Source of the DNA: Flavobacterium aquidurense
GTDB taxonomy: Bacteria > Bacteroidota > Bacteroidia > Flavobacteriales > Flavobacteriaceae
Reading direction: 5' to 3'
Assembly (NCBI GenBank): GCA_900107365.1
Contig: FNPS01000001.1
Location: 496,001 to 560,000, forward strand
Length of the DNA: 64,000 bases
Shown here: positions 18,526 to 27,587 of the stretch, in pieces
Layout of the letters: every line of letters begins with the position of its first letter
How positions within the stretch are numbered: position 1 is the stretch's first letter
Notes under the pieces: model-generated
Databases searched by the model: none
Told to the model about the DNA's origin: nothing
What the model saw: only the letters and a program-made list of their open reading frames with translations
Program-made: the position numbers and the translations under genes

Positions 18526-19886
18526 ACAGTCATCGAAAACAAATTCGTTTCCGGTGATTTTCTTTTTAAATGTAAATCAAAAGCCATACAAATATTTCGG
18601 ACAAACGGTCTTCCGGCTTCTGTAATTTTTATTCTCTTTTCTTCAATTACAATTAACTGATCTTTTTCTATTTCTTCCAGGTCTTTTAATACACTTGGAA
18701 GTTCTTCAAAATAGCGCGCTTCATTATCCCAGGAAGTTTCAAAGTCACAAGTTAAATGCAATATGTGTTTTCTTATTTTCAGATCTTCATCGTTTAAAAT
18801 ATGTCCTTTAACAATAGGCAATTTATCCCATTCTAACAATTGGTAATAATCTTCTAAGTTTTTAGTATTTTGAGCAAAACTATACCAGCTATCACTGATA
18901 GAAGAAACTCCTAAACCAATCATTAATTGTGTTTTTGAAGCACTATACCCCATGAAATTTCTATGTAACCCTTTGTTTGCAGCTGCTTTGTATAAACTAT
19001 CAGATTCTAAAGCAAAGTGGTCCATTCCAATTTCATGATAACCATTTTTTGAAAGTAATTGTTTTCCTATTTCGTATAGTTTTCGTTTTTGCGCGTCTTT
19101 TGGGAGGTTCTCCTCATTGAATCCACGTTGTCCATTTCCTTTAATCCAGGGTACATGGGCGTAACTGTAAAAGGCCAATCGATCTGGTTTTAAGGAATTT
19201 GTTTTTTCGATAGTATCGACAACATCTTCGATAGTTTGAAAAGGAAGGCCAAAAATTATATCATGACCAATAGAGGTATAGCCAATTTCTTTTGCCCAAA
19301 AAGTTACTTTGGCTACATTGTGAAAAGGTTGAATTCTATTAATTGCTTTTTGAACTTTTTCAGCATAGTCCTGAACTCCAAAACTTACTCGGCGAAAGCC
19401 TAAATCATATAACTTTTGAAGTTGCTCATAAGTTGTATTATTGGGATGTCCTTCAAAACTAAACTCATGCTGATCAGCTTTGTTGGCAAAGGTAAAAATG
19501 CCATTGATAAGATGTTCTAAATTGTTTTTTGAAAAAAACGTTGGAGTTCCACCACCTAAGTGTATTTCTTTTATAAGAGGTTTTTCAGGCAGTAGTTTAC
19601 AATATAAACTCCATTCTTTTATGAGCGCTTTTATATAGTCTTCTTCGACAGTATGATTTTTGGTTATCCTTTTATTACAGCCGCAAAAAGTACACATACT
19701 TTCGCAGAAAGGCAAATGAATATATAAACTGATTCCGTTTTGAGAATTGCTTTCTGAAAAGGACTGTTGAAATGATGCTATCCATTTTTGTTCTGTAAAT
19801 TCAACTTCATTCCAATATGGAACTGTGGGATAACTGGTATATCTTGGACCTGGAACATTGTACTTCTGAATCAGTGAGATTTTCAT
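18522..19886 (-). CDS. hemN: Oxygen-independent coproporphyrinogen III oxidase
   Basis: 454 residues from the ATG at 19886. A radical-SAM cluster motif CxxxCxxC is formed by Cys61, Cys65 and Cys68 in PFCESMCTFCGC. It is preceded by the family start VPGPRYTSYPTVPYW and followed by GGGTPTFF. The protein decarboxylates coproporphyrinogen III without oxygen in haem synthesis. An ATG eight codons upstream (19910) lies inside the predicted -7 box, so the shorter start is preferred. Low-oxygen control is predicted from the upstream operator. Confidence 0.95.
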   Translation of the reverse strand: MKISLIQKYNVPGPRYTSYPTVPYWNEVEFTEQKWIASFQQSFSESNSQNGISLYIHLPFCESMCTFCGCNKRITKNHTVEEDYIKALIKEWSLYCKLLPEKPLIKEIHLGGGTPTFFSKNNLEHLINGIFTFANKADQHEFSFEGHPNNTTYEQLQKLYDLGFRRVSFGVQDYAEKVQKAINRIQPFHNVAKVTFWAKEIGYTSIGHDIIFGLPFQTIEDVVDTIEKTNSLKPDRLAFYSYAHVPWIKGNGQRGFNEENLPKDAQKRKLYEIGKQLLSKNGYHEIGMDHFALESDSLYKAAANKGLHRNFMGYSASKTQLMIGLGVSSISDSWYSFAQNTKNLEDYYQLLEWDKLPIVKGHILNDEDLKIRKHILHLTCDFETSWDNEARYFEELPSVLKDLEEIEKDQLIVIEEKRIKITEAGRPFVRNICMAFDLHLKRKSPETNLFSMTV

Positions 19887-19907
19887 AAAAAAGTATTTTG
19901 GATTCAT

Positions 19908-19951
19908 CAAAATTACTTCTTCCTATTAATATATAAAATGATAAATGTCAT
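19908..19951 (-). promoter_or_regulatory. Predicted Fnr-type operator and promoter of hemN
   Basis: On the minus strand the dyad TGAC-ATTT-ATCA (19939-19950) is followed by the exact -7 box TAATTTTG (19915 to 19908). The distance from dyad centre to the T of TA is 29.5 bp. The dyad is the same sequence as the ccoI site read from the other strand. Confidence 0.75.
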
Positions 19952-19962
19952 GCCGGTAACAT

Positions 19963-19990
19963 AAAAAAAAGAGACTCAATTTTGAGTCTC
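19963..19990 (-). terminator. Terminator after the 156-aa gene
   Basis: GAGACTCAA and TTGAGTCTC form a 9-bp stem with a 2-nt loop. On the minus strand it is followed by eight Ts. It separates the upstream minus-strand gene from the hemN promoter. Confidence 0.85.
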
Positions 19991-20013
19991 TTCCCTGAAT
20001 TAAATAACTAACA

Positions 20014-20484
20014 TTAAATAGAATCCTGAATGATTTTGAGCCATTTTTTGGCAAACAGATGGTCTTGGTAAGCACTAATTTGTTTGATACGATCGTCGTC
20101 AAAATCATAGAATGGAATCGTAATTTTTTTAGAAGTTTCTCTTTCCTGAAATTCAAAATCAATTTTGAGAATAGTATCTGAATTTCCATCGGTAGTCAAA
20201 ATTAATTTGCAGGATGAAACTGATTTTAAATCAACAAATGTTGATTCTTGTTGATTTGGATTAAAATTCATTAAAATGAATTTTCTATGTTTTTGGTCTA
20301 TAGTCAGTGTTTTATTACTTTGTGACTCGGTTAAATCAAAATCTTCCGGATGACTCGGATTGAATTTCTTTTTAATATTTAAGATTCTTGATTTGTTTGC
20401 AGCGCTCGTTCGTGCAGAAAAATATATGGGAATGGCTACTATGATTGCGATCACAATACCAATAATGGTTACACTTGTTTCCAT
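20014..20484 (-). CDS. Single-pass membrane protein of unknown function
   Basis: 156 residues, no family recognised. An N-terminal helix (about 5-24) is followed by a soluble domain with mixed strands (KFILMNFN, CKLILTTDG, LKIDFEFQ) and a C-terminal WLKIIQD. The domain looks like a small cytosolic PH- or NTF2-like fold, but that is a guess. It is probably co-oriented with the 115-aa gene upstream (109-bp gap). Confidence 0.7.
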   Translation of the reverse strand: METSVTIIGIVIAIIVAIPIYFSARTSAANKSRILNIKKKFNPSHPEDFDLTESQSNKTLTIDQKHRKFILMNFNPNQQESTFVDLKSVSSCKLILTTDGNSDTILKIDFEFQERETSKKITIPFYDFDDDRIKQISAYQDHLFAKKWLKIIQDSI

Positions 20485-20593
20485 GTTTTTGAATTTGATA
20501 AATAATATGAAATGGCAAACTGTTTTCAGAAAGAAAACCGTTCGATTGTTTTTGAAGAAATGAATTCTTCTAACTAAATTTTCATGTATTTAA

Positions 20594-20941
20594 CTACCAA
20601 AAAAAGTGGAAAGGGTAGAGCATAAGCAAGACTCTCTTGCTCTGAGTCGAGAATTGATTTGCAAAGTTTGATGCTGATTTTACGACTTGATGTTGCGGAA
20701 TAACAACTAGTAAAGAATCAAACCATTTAATTATACCAGGATTGTGTGTTTTAATATTTGCTGCAAATTGATAACTTGCTTGTGGCTGTATAAAAGCTAA
20801 TGAATCTGTATAATCTTTAGAGAAATTGGTATCTGTTTTGTGACCTTCTATTTCTTGTATAGCAGCATTGCTTTCTTGCGATGCAAAAAAGGCAAGAATC
20901 AAAAGTGATATAAAAATAACGGTTTTACGAATCCAATTCAT
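20594..20941 (-). CDS. Small exported protein of unknown function
   Basis: 115 residues. It has a clear signal peptide (MNWIRKTVIFISLLILAFFA...SNA, cleavage near 26) and a short mature part with no motif I recognise. Its C-terminus (LLMLYPFHFFW) is hydrophobic. There is no recognisable operon partner. Conservation in relatives would be needed to be sure that the gene is real. Confidence 0.5.
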   Translation of the reverse strand: MNWIRKTVIFISLLILAFFASQESNAAIQEIEGHKTDTNFSKDYTDSLAFIQPQASYQFAANIKTHNPGIIKWFDSLLVVIPQHQVVKSASNFANQFSTQSKRVLLMLYPFHFFW

Positions 20942-21018
20942 GTTTGCGAATTTAGTTCATAAAACACAATTAATGAAATTTTAAAATGCTAATTACTTCT
21001 TAAAAACTGCTTTATTAT

Positions 21019-21056
21019 TTTATCCTCAACTTTTATTGAAATAAGCTGAGGATAAA
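21019..21056 (-). terminator. Hairpin after the DoxX gene
   Basis: TTTATCCTCA and TGAGGATAAA form a 10-bp stem immediately downstream of the DoxX stop. The T-rich tract after it on the minus strand is weak, so termination is likely but not certain. Confidence 0.55.
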
Positions 21057-21063
21057 ATATATT

Positions 21064-21486
21064 TTATTGCTGCATTTTGAAGTAATAATCAGCTGAGTGT
21101 TTTCCTCCTCCATAAAATAAGAAGAAGATGCAAAGTAATAGTATAACTACTGCTAAGATTAGGCTTTCAGAATGCATGTGCCCCATGAAATTTACAAGGA
21201 CCGCACCAAAAAGGATAGGTAATTGGGCAGCAATTGCCCAGCGGGTGAGTAACCCAAAAACAATCATTATTCCTCCAATCATGTGGGCTGGGGCGATATA
21301 ATGCAAAAGAAACATTCCGCCTCCATACTGATCAATAGGAGAAATTAAATCATGTAAATATTGCGCATTTGTTACAAATGAAATTCCTTTCATAAATAAA
21401 AAAACACCCAATACAATACGTACCAAATCTACTGGTAAATAAGTGTGCGAATTTGCCCATTTATTCAAACTTTTTACATTTTCCAT
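21064..21486 (-). CDS. DoxX family membrane protein
   Basis: 140 residues with four hydrophobic helices. It has DoxX-like features: LVRIVLGVFLFMKGISF near the N-terminus and HMIGGIMIVFGLLTRWA in the middle. The DoxX family includes quinol-linked subunits of unknown exact role. It is probably monocistronic. Confidence 0.85.
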   Translation of the reverse strand: MENVKSLNKWANSHTYLPVDLVRIVLGVFLFMKGISFVTNAQYLHDLISPIDQYGGGMFLLHYIAPAHMIGGIMIVFGLLTRWAIAAQLPILFGAVLVNFMGHMHSESLILAVVILLLCIFFLFYGGGKHSADYYFKMQQ

Positions 21487-21610
21487 GATACTACGTGATT
21501 AAAAATAATATACTAAGTTACTACTTTTTAGTGATATATTTATTTTTAAGTAGTTGGAAATAAGTTTTTTACTTTTTATTTAACTTATTTTGAGAATTCA
21601 TAAAATGATA

Positions 21611-23239
21611 TTAAACCTGAATAACGCCTAAATTAAATGCTTTTTGAATTGGAGCGTGATTTGCAGCTTCAATACCCATAGAAATCCAGGTTCGGGTATC
21701 TAAAGGATCAATAATGGCATCTGTCCATAATCTTGAAGCAGCATAATAGGGTGAAGTCTGTTCGTCGTAACGTGCTTTGATTTTATTAAACAGTTCGGTT
21801 TCTTTTGTTTCATCTATAATTTCACCTTTCGCTTTAAGCGAAGAAGCTTCAATTTGAGCTAATACTTTAGCAGCCTGTGTTCCTCCCATTACTGCAAGTT
21901 CTGCACTCGGCCATGCAAAAATCAATCTTGGATCATATGCTTTTCCGCACATTGCATAGTTTCCTGCTCCATAAGAATTACCAACAATTACAGTAAATTT
22001 TGGCACTACTGAATTACTAACTGCATTTACCATTTTAGCACCATCTTTAATAATTCCTCCATGTTCAGACTTTGATCCAACCATAAACCCGGTAACATCT
22101 TGTAAAAAAACTAAAGGGATTTTCTTTTGATTGCAATTTGCAATAAAACGTGTCGCTTTATCAGCGCTGTCCGAATAAATAACACCGCCAAATTGCATCT
22201 CGCCTTTTTTGGTTTTAACTACTTTTCGCTGATTAGCAATAATTCCAACTGCCCAACCATCAATTCTGGCATATCCTGTAATAATGGTTTGACCGTAACC
22301 CTCTTTATAAGCTTCAAACTCCGAATTATCAACCAAACGATTGATGATTTCCATCATATCGTATTGCTCGTTTCTGGCTTTTGGCAAGATTCCGTAAATA
22401 TCTTTAGGTTCCAGAGTAGGTTTTTCGGCTTTAATTCGGCTATAGCCAGCTTTATCAAAATCACCAATCTTATCTACTATGTTTTTTATTTTATCTAAAG
22501 CATCTTTGTCATCTTTAGCTTTATAATCAGTAACTCCGGAAATTTCGCAATGCGTTGTCGCACCACCTAAAGTTTCATTATCTATAGTTTCGCCAATGGC
22601 AGCTTTTACCAAATAACTTCCGGCAAGGAAAATACTTCCGGTTTTATCTACAATTAAAGCTTCGTCACTCATAATAGGTAAATACGCCCCTCCGGCAACA
22701 CAGCTTCCCATAACAGCTGCAATTTGGGTGATTCCCATACTGCTCATTTGGGCATTATTTCTAAAGATTCTTCCGAAGTGTTCTTTATCTGGAAAAATTT
22801 CATCTTGTAATGGCAAATAAACACCGGCACTATCTACCAGATAGATAATAGGAAGTCTGTTTTCCATAGCAATTTCTTGAGCACGCAGGTTTTTCTTTCC
22901 TGTAATTGGAAACCAGGCCCCTGCTTTAACGGTGGCATCATTAGCAACAACAATACATTGCTTGCCTTTTATATATCCTATTTTTATCACAACTCCTCCC
23001 GAAGGACATCCACCGTGCTCTGCATACATTCCTTCACCAACAAAACCTCCAATTTCTATACTTTTAGAATTTTCATCCAATAAATAATCGATACGCTCGC
23101 GGGCTGTCATTTTACCTTCAGCATGGAGTTTTTGGATACGTTTTTCGCCTCCCCCTAATTTTACTTTGGCAAATTTTTGTTTTAATTCAGAAAGTAAGAG
23201 CTTATTGTGATCTTCGTTTTTATTGAAGTTTAAATCCAT
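21611..23239 (-). CDS. Biotin-dependent acyl-CoA carboxylase, carboxyltransferase (beta) subunit
   Basis: 542 residues. Two crotonase-like carboxyltransferase halves are visible. The N-terminal half contains KLHAEGKMTARERIDYLLDE and GGCPSGGVVIK. The C-terminal half contains VVGNSYGAGNYAMCGKAYDP and the end APIQKAFNLGVIQV. This pattern best fits methylcrotonoyl-CoA carboxylase beta (leucine breakdown), with propionyl- or geranyl-CoA carboxylase as alternatives. No alpha/biotin subunit is encoded nearby, so substrate assignment stays open. Confidence 0.9.
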   Translation of the reverse strand: MDLNFNKNEDHNKLLLSELKQKFAKVKLGGGEKRIQKLHAEGKMTARERIDYLLDENSKSIEIGGFVGEGMYAEHGGCPSGGVVIKIGYIKGKQCIVVANDATVKAGAWFPITGKKNLRAQEIAMENRLPIIYLVDSAGVYLPLQDEIFPDKEHFGRIFRNNAQMSSMGITQIAAVMGSCVAGGAYLPIMSDEALIVDKTGSIFLAGSYLVKAAIGETIDNETLGGATTHCEISGVTDYKAKDDKDALDKIKNIVDKIGDFDKAGYSRIKAEKPTLEPKDIYGILPKARNEQYDMMEIINRLVDNSEFEAYKEGYGQTIITGYARIDGWAVGIIANQRKVVKTKKGEMQFGGVIYSDSADKATRFIANCNQKKIPLVFLQDVTGFMVGSKSEHGGIIKDGAKMVNAVSNSVVPKFTVIVGNSYGAGNYAMCGKAYDPRLIFAWPSAELAVMGGTQAAKVLAQIEASSLKAKGEIIDETKETELFNKIKARYDEQTSPYYAASRLWTDAIIDPLDTRTWISMGIEAANHAPIQKAFNLGVIQV

Positions 23240-23403
23240 AAGATATTGATGTTTTTACAAAATACTGTTGGCTAATTTACAAAATCAATTGAAACTCACA
23301 TAATAAATATGATTCTGCAATGAAATAAAACCAGGTGTCTGAAAACTCCACTGTAAATAATTTTCGGTAGAAAGAAGTATATTATTACGAACTTGTATTA
23401 AAC

Positions 23404-23430
23404 AAAAAAACAGAAGCGAGCTTCTGTTTT
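23404..23430 (-). terminator. Terminator after lpxD
   Basis: AAACAGAAGC-GA-GCTTCTGTTT is a 10-bp stem followed by seven Ts on the minus strand, just beyond the lpxD stop. Confidence 0.85.
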
Positions 23431-23451
23431 TCTTATACTTATTGAGTTTGA

Positions 23452-24450
23452 TTATTTTTTAGAATCGCAAACCATTCTTTTTAAAATGGCCCATTGTTTT
23501 AAGGCATCACGAGCTTCAACAGCAGGATATCCTAACATTGTTTTTCCTGCGGGAACATCTCCAGTTACTCCAGAACCCGCTCCAACAATAGCTCCATCAC
23601 CAATTGTTGTGTGATCTTTTATAGAGGCACTTCCGCCAATTATAACGCCATTTCCCAGCGTAACAGAACCTGCTAAACCACTGTTTCCGGCCATAATACA
23701 AAATTTACCTAATTTACTGTTATGTCCAATTTGAACTAAATTATCAATTTTACAACCATCCCCAAGAACAGTCGAACTGAATTTTCCACGGTCTACACAA
23801 GTGTTTGCACCAATTTCAACTCCGTTTCCAATAATTACATTTCCGATTTGTGGAATTTTAACCAAACCTTTTTCTTTGCAGGGACGAAATCCAAAACCAT
23901 CAGCACCAATAGTAGCATTTGGATGGATGATACAGTCATTACCAATATGACAACGCTCACGAACCACCGTTCCTGACCATATAATAGTATTTTTTCCGAT
24001 AGTACATTCGTCTAAAATTGTCACATTTGGATATATAGTGGCATTAGCGCCGATTTCAACTTTTGGGCCTATATAACATCCAGCGCCAATTCTGGCTCCT
24101 TCACCAATAATTGCAGTTTCATCAACCGTTGCGGTTTTGTGAATATTGTTATGGAAAATTGGAGTAGGAGGTGCAAAAAGAGCTAAAATTTGAGACATTG
24201 CCAAATCGGCATTTTTTACTTTAATAAAAGCACGATTTTCTCCAGGCTCTATTGAAATATCTTCGTTAACTACTGCAATAGATGCATTTGAAGCCGACCA
24301 GTATTTTTCATATTTTTTGTTTCCTATAAATGAAATTTCTGAAGTTGTTGCTTTTTCTAATTGCTCTGTTGCAGTTATACTTTGAGAAGTAGTGCCGTAA
24401 ATTACGCCATTGATCACTTCGTTAATTTCTTGAATTGAATAGGATTTCAT
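23452..24450 (-). CDS. lpxD: UDP-3-O-acylglucosamine N-acyltransferase
   Basis: 332 residues. A small uridine-binding N-terminal domain (1 to about 100, with ISFIGNKKYEKYW) precedes a long left-handed beta-helix of hexapeptide repeats, with the catalytic region IGHNSKLGKFCIMAGNSGLAGS and a C-terminal helix. It adds the third acyl chain in lipid A synthesis. Bacteroidota genomes often carry lpxD elsewhere together with lpxC/lpxA, so this stand-alone copy may be a second paralogue; that cannot be decided from the window. Confidence 0.9.
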   Translation of the reverse strand: MKSYSIQEINEVINGVIYGTTSQSITATEQLEKATTSEISFIGNKKYEKYWSASNASIAVVNEDISIEPGENRAFIKVKNADLAMSQILALFAPPTPIFHNNIHKTATVDETAIIGEGARIGAGCYIGPKVEIGANATIYPNVTILDECTIGKNTIIWSGTVVRERCHIGNDCIIHPNATIGADGFGFRPCKEKGLVKIPQIGNVIIGNGVEIGANTCVDRGKFSSTVLGDGCKIDNLVQIGHNSKLGKFCIMAGNSGLAGSVTLGNGVIIGGSASIKDHTTIGDGAIVGAGSGVTGDVPAGKTMLGYPAVEARDALKQWAILKRMVCDSKK

Positions 24451-24792
24451 TTACTGAATTTAATTGATTTAGGGGTTTATTTTTACCAAATAAAATCAAT
24501 TAGATCCTAATTACCTAATGTTTTTTTTGTGTTTATTGAAATATGTTTAAAATAACAGTTTAAATATTACAAAATTAACACTTTAGATGTTGATTTATTA
24601 ATTGTTTTCTAATTTATGCACGCATAGTTAATGCTGATTTTTCCTTAAAAACGCATAAGTTTCAGGGAATTTAAAAAAGAAAATTAAAGTTTACTTAATT
24701 GATAGGTAGTAACTTACAATTTTTAATTGCAGTAATTAAGTTGAGGAATAAAAAAAAGCGATTCACTTTTAAGAAAATCGCTTTTTGTAAAT
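24451..24792 (+). other. 342-bp spacer between lpxD and msrB
   Basis: AT-rich DNA with no convincing ORF on either strand. It holds the msrB terminator at its right end and presumably the lpxD promoter. I see no exact TAnnTTTG box close to lpxD. Confidence 0.6.
24751..24787 (-). terminator. Terminator after msrB
   Basis: AAAAAGCGATT and AATCGCTTTTT form an 11-bp stem, with a T run on the minus strand. It overlaps the last codons' downstream side of msrB by position only. Confidence 0.8.
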
Positions 24793-25239
24793 TTATTCTT
24801 TTATTTTAGATAATGAAATAGCATTAATGCAATATCTTAATCCACTTGGTTCGGGGCCGTCAGGAAAGACGTGTCCGAGATGAGCGTCGCAGGTACTACA
24901 AACTACTTCAACGCGAATCATTCCGTGTGATTTATCAGCATTATAAGCAATCGCATTTTCTTTGATTGGTTGTGTAAATGAAGGCCAGCCCGTTCCTGAT
25001 TCAAATTTTTCAGAAGCATCAAAAAGTAAAGTGCCGCAGCATTTACATTCGTAGATTCCCGGATCAAATAAACTGCAAAGTTCAGAACTAAAAGATCTTT
25101 CGGTCCCTTTTAAGCGAGTTACCTGATATTCTTCAGGAGTTAAGATCTGTTTCCATTCCTCTTCCGTTTTCTCCACTTTTTTCTCTGGAGTCGGATTTCC
25201 TTTATTTGTAAAACGAATTACATCTGCCCATTTTATCAT
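24793..25239 (-). CDS. msrB: Peptide-methionine (R)-S-oxide reductase
   Basis: 148 residues. It has zinc CxxC pairs (Cys65/Cys68 and Cys114/Cys117), the SGTGWPSF motif and the catalytic Cys137 in RYCINA. It reduces methionine-R-sulfoxide in damaged proteins using thioredoxin. No signal peptide is evident, so it is cytosolic. It is probably transcribed after prfB, with a short-period repeat hairpin in the 74-bp gap. Confidence 0.95.
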   Translation of the reverse strand: MIKWADVIRFTNKGNPTPEKKVEKTEEEWKQILTPEEYQVTRLKGTERSFSSELCSLFDPGIYECKCCGTLLFDASEKFESGTGWPSFTQPIKENAIAYNADKSHGMIRVEVVCSTCDAHLGHVFPDGPEPSGLRYCINAISLSKIKE

Positions 25240-25258
25240 AACTTTTTTATTTAGTTTT

Positions 25259-25310
25259 CAGTCTCAGTTTTCAGTTTTGAACTGCGACTGAAAACTGCGA
25301 CTGAATACTG
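25259..25310. repeat. Hairpin of 6/7-bp-spaced CAGT/ACTG words between prfB and msrB
   Basis: CAGT recurs at 25259, 25265 and 25272. The facing word ACTG recurs at 25281, 25287, 25294, 25300 and 25307, so spacing alternates 6 and 7 bp. The two arms pair with one mismatch over 17 bp (CAGTCTCAGTTTTCAGT against its partner). The same ACTG array recurs at 55889-55918. Confidence 0.75.
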
Positions 25311-25313
25311 TTA

Positions 25314-26412
25314 CTATTCCTCTTCCTTTTGGCCCATCATCATTAAAAATGCTTTTAAGAATGGGTCAATATTTCCGTTCATTACGCCATCAACATCGCT
25401 GGTTTCATAGCCGGTACGAACATCTTTTACTAATTTATAAGGTTGCATAACATAATTACGTATTTGCGAACCCCATTCAATTTTCATTTTTCCGGCTTCA
25501 ATATCAGCACGTTGTGCTTGCTGTTTTTTCAATTCAATTTCGTACAATTGAGAACGTAACATTTGCATGGCACGCTGTCTGTTGTCTTGTTGAGATCGCG
25601 TTTCTGAACACTGAATCTGAATTCCCGTTGGTTTGTGTACCAATTGAACTTTAGTTTCTACCTTATTTACGTTTTGTCCTCCGGCACCACTAGAGCGGGA
25701 AGTTGTAATTTCGATATCAGCAGGATTAATGTCAATTTCGATACTGTCATCAACAAGCGGGTAAACATAAACCGACACAAACGAGGTATGGCGTTTTGCA
25801 TTACTATCAAAAGGTGAAATTCGAACCAAACGATGCACGCCGTTTTCTCCTTTTAAATAGCCAAAAGAATAATCTCCTTCAAACTCTAAAGTTACGGTTT
25901 TAATACCGGCAACCTCACCTTCCTGAAAGTTCAGTTCTTTTATTTTGTAGCCATAACTCTCTCCCCACATCATGTACATACGCATTAACATTCCGGCCCA
26001 GTCACAACTTTCGGTTCCACCGGCTCCGGCAGTAATCTGAATAACAGCACTCAGGCTGTCACCTTCGTCAGAAAGCATGTTTTTAAACTCAATGTTTTCA
26101 ATGTGATCTTGCGTTGTTTTATAATGCTCGTCTAATTCTTCTGCAGAAAGTTCTCCTTCTTTATAAAAATCATACGCCAGCTGAAGCTCGTCAGTAAGTT
26201 CGATGGCTTTGTTATAATCTTCGATCCATTTTTTCTTGTTTCGAAGGTTTTTTACAATGACTTCGGCTTCTTTTGCATTGTTCCAAAAGTCGGGAGCGAA
26301 GGTCTTTTCTTCTTCGTTGGCAATTTCGATTAGTTTGGCATCAACGTCAAAGATACCTCCTCAACGCACCAAGGCGCTCCACAATACCTTTTATTTGTTC
26401 GGTAGTTGTCAT
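25314..26412 (-). CDS. prfB: Peptide chain release factor 2, expressed through a programmed +1 frameshift
   Basis: The ATG at 26412 opens 21 codons ([21 protein letters not shown]) and then an in-frame TGA at 26349-26347. The site reads AGG-AGG-TAT-CTT-TGA-C, the classic RF2 frameshift signal: a Shine-Dalgarno-like stimulator, slippery CTT and a stop read by RF2 itself. Skipping one base joins the reading frame that continues as [10 protein letters not shown] to 25314, total about 365 residues. The GGQ motif is in [13 protein letters not shown]2 ends translation at UGA and UAA, so RF2 levels set their own synthesis. A downstream ATG at 26078 is internal, not the start. Confidence 0.97.
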
Positions 26413-26524
26413 AAATTAATAGTAGTTTTATATGTTTTTTATAAATATTACGTTAATTTGGTTGTATGGTAATTTGCTAGTTAAAATTTACTAAAACTTG
26501 CCGAGATTAACAAACAGTAATACG

Positions 26525-26532
26525 TAATTTTG
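26525..26532 (+). promoter_or_regulatory. -7 box of the threonine aldolase promoter
   Basis: TAATTTTG is an exact TAnnTTTG match, 32 bp before the ATG. It lies in the 151-bp region shared with divergent prfB. Confidence 0.5.
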
Positions 26533-26563
26533 TTGCACAAAAATAAGATATAGTTTTTAGAAT

Positions 26564-27583
26564 ATGGAAATAAATTTAATTAGCGATACCATAACCAAGC
26601 CTACGCACGAAATGTTGCAGTATATGTTCAATGCCCAGGTTGGGGATGATGTATATAAACAAGATCCAACAGTTATCGAATTAGAGGCGAGAGTAGCTGA
26701 ATTTTTTGGTATGGAAGCGGGACTGTTTTTTCCTTCTGGAACTATGGCAAACCAAACTGCAATTAAATTACATACACAACCCGGAGAACAATTAATAGCT
26801 GATAAATACGCACATGTCTACCATTATGAGGGAGGAGGAGTATCTTTTAACAGTGGTGTTTCTTGTTGTTTATTAGATGGAGACAGAGGGATGATAAATG
26901 CAACTCAGGTTGCTGCAGCAATAAATGATCCTGAATTCTACCATAGTCCGTTAACTAGTTTGGTGTGTGTAGAAAATACAACAAATAAAGGTGGAGGTGC
27001 TTGTTACGAATTAGAAGATTTAAGAGAAATAAAAAAAGTTTGTGATGCTAATAATCTGAAATTCCATTTAGATGGTGCAAGAATTTGGAATGCCTTAGTG
27101 GCAAAAAGACAAAATCCGAAGGAATTTGGAGCAATTTTCGATACCATTTCTGTTTGTTTGTCAAAAGGATTAGGAGCTCCAATAGGTTCTATATTACTTG
27201 GTAGTAAAGCTGATATTCGCAGAGCGTTGAGAATCAGGAAGATATTGGGTGGAGGGATGCGTCAGGTTGGTTATTTGGCGGCAGCCGGATTATATGCTTT
27301 AGCACATAATATTGAAAGATTAGCAGAAGATCACCGAAGAGCCAAAGAGATTGCAGCAGTTTTAAGTACAAAATCATGGATTGCAGCAATTGAGCCTGTA
27401 GAAACTAATATTTTAATTTTTTCATTAGCTGAAGGATATAGCGACCAGCTTTTGATTGAAAAATTAAAGCAGAAAAATATTTTAATTAGTGCACTCGGAC
27501 ATAACAAACTCCGAATTGTAACACATTTAGATTATAAAGAAGTAATGCATACTTATGTGATTGAGACACTTCAAAAGTTTTAA
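26564..27583 (+). CDS. ltaE: Low-specificity L-threonine aldolase
   Basis: 339 residues, full length for a fold-type I PLP enzyme. The PLP lysine is Lys201 in SVCLSKGLGAPIGS. Other features are DTITKPTHEM at the N-terminus, FFPSGTMANQTA near residue 56, and HLDGARIWNA around 168. It cleaves L-threonine or L-allo-threonine to glycine and acetaldehyde. It is transcribed alone and ends at a long inverted repeat. Confidence 0.93.
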   Translation: MEINLISDTITKPTHEMLQYMFNAQVGDDVYKQDPTVIELEARVAEFFGMEAGLFFPSGTMANQTAIKLHTQPGEQLIADKYAHVYHYEGGGVSFNSGVSCCLLDGDRGMINATQVAAAINDPEFYHSPLTSLVCVENTTNKGGGACYELEDLREIKKVCDANNLKFHLDGARIWNALVAKRQNPKEFGAIFDTISVCLSKGLGAPIGSILLGSKADIRRALRIRKILGGGMRQVGYLAAAGLYALAHNIERLAEDHRRAKEIAAVLSTKSWIAAIEPVETNILIFSLAEGYSDQLLIEKLKQKNILISALGHNKLRIVTHLDYKEVMHTYVIETLQKF

Positions 27584-27587
27584 AAAA

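Noticed and set aside
19887..19910. The hemN start at 19910 with eight extra residues
   Set aside because: That ATG lies within the -7 box; transcription would start downstream of it.
26347..26349. The in-frame TGA in prfB as a sequencing error or pseudogene
   Set aside because: The surrounding AGGAGG-TAT-CTT-TGA-C is the canonical programmed frameshift signal and both reading frames encode conserved RF2 sequence.
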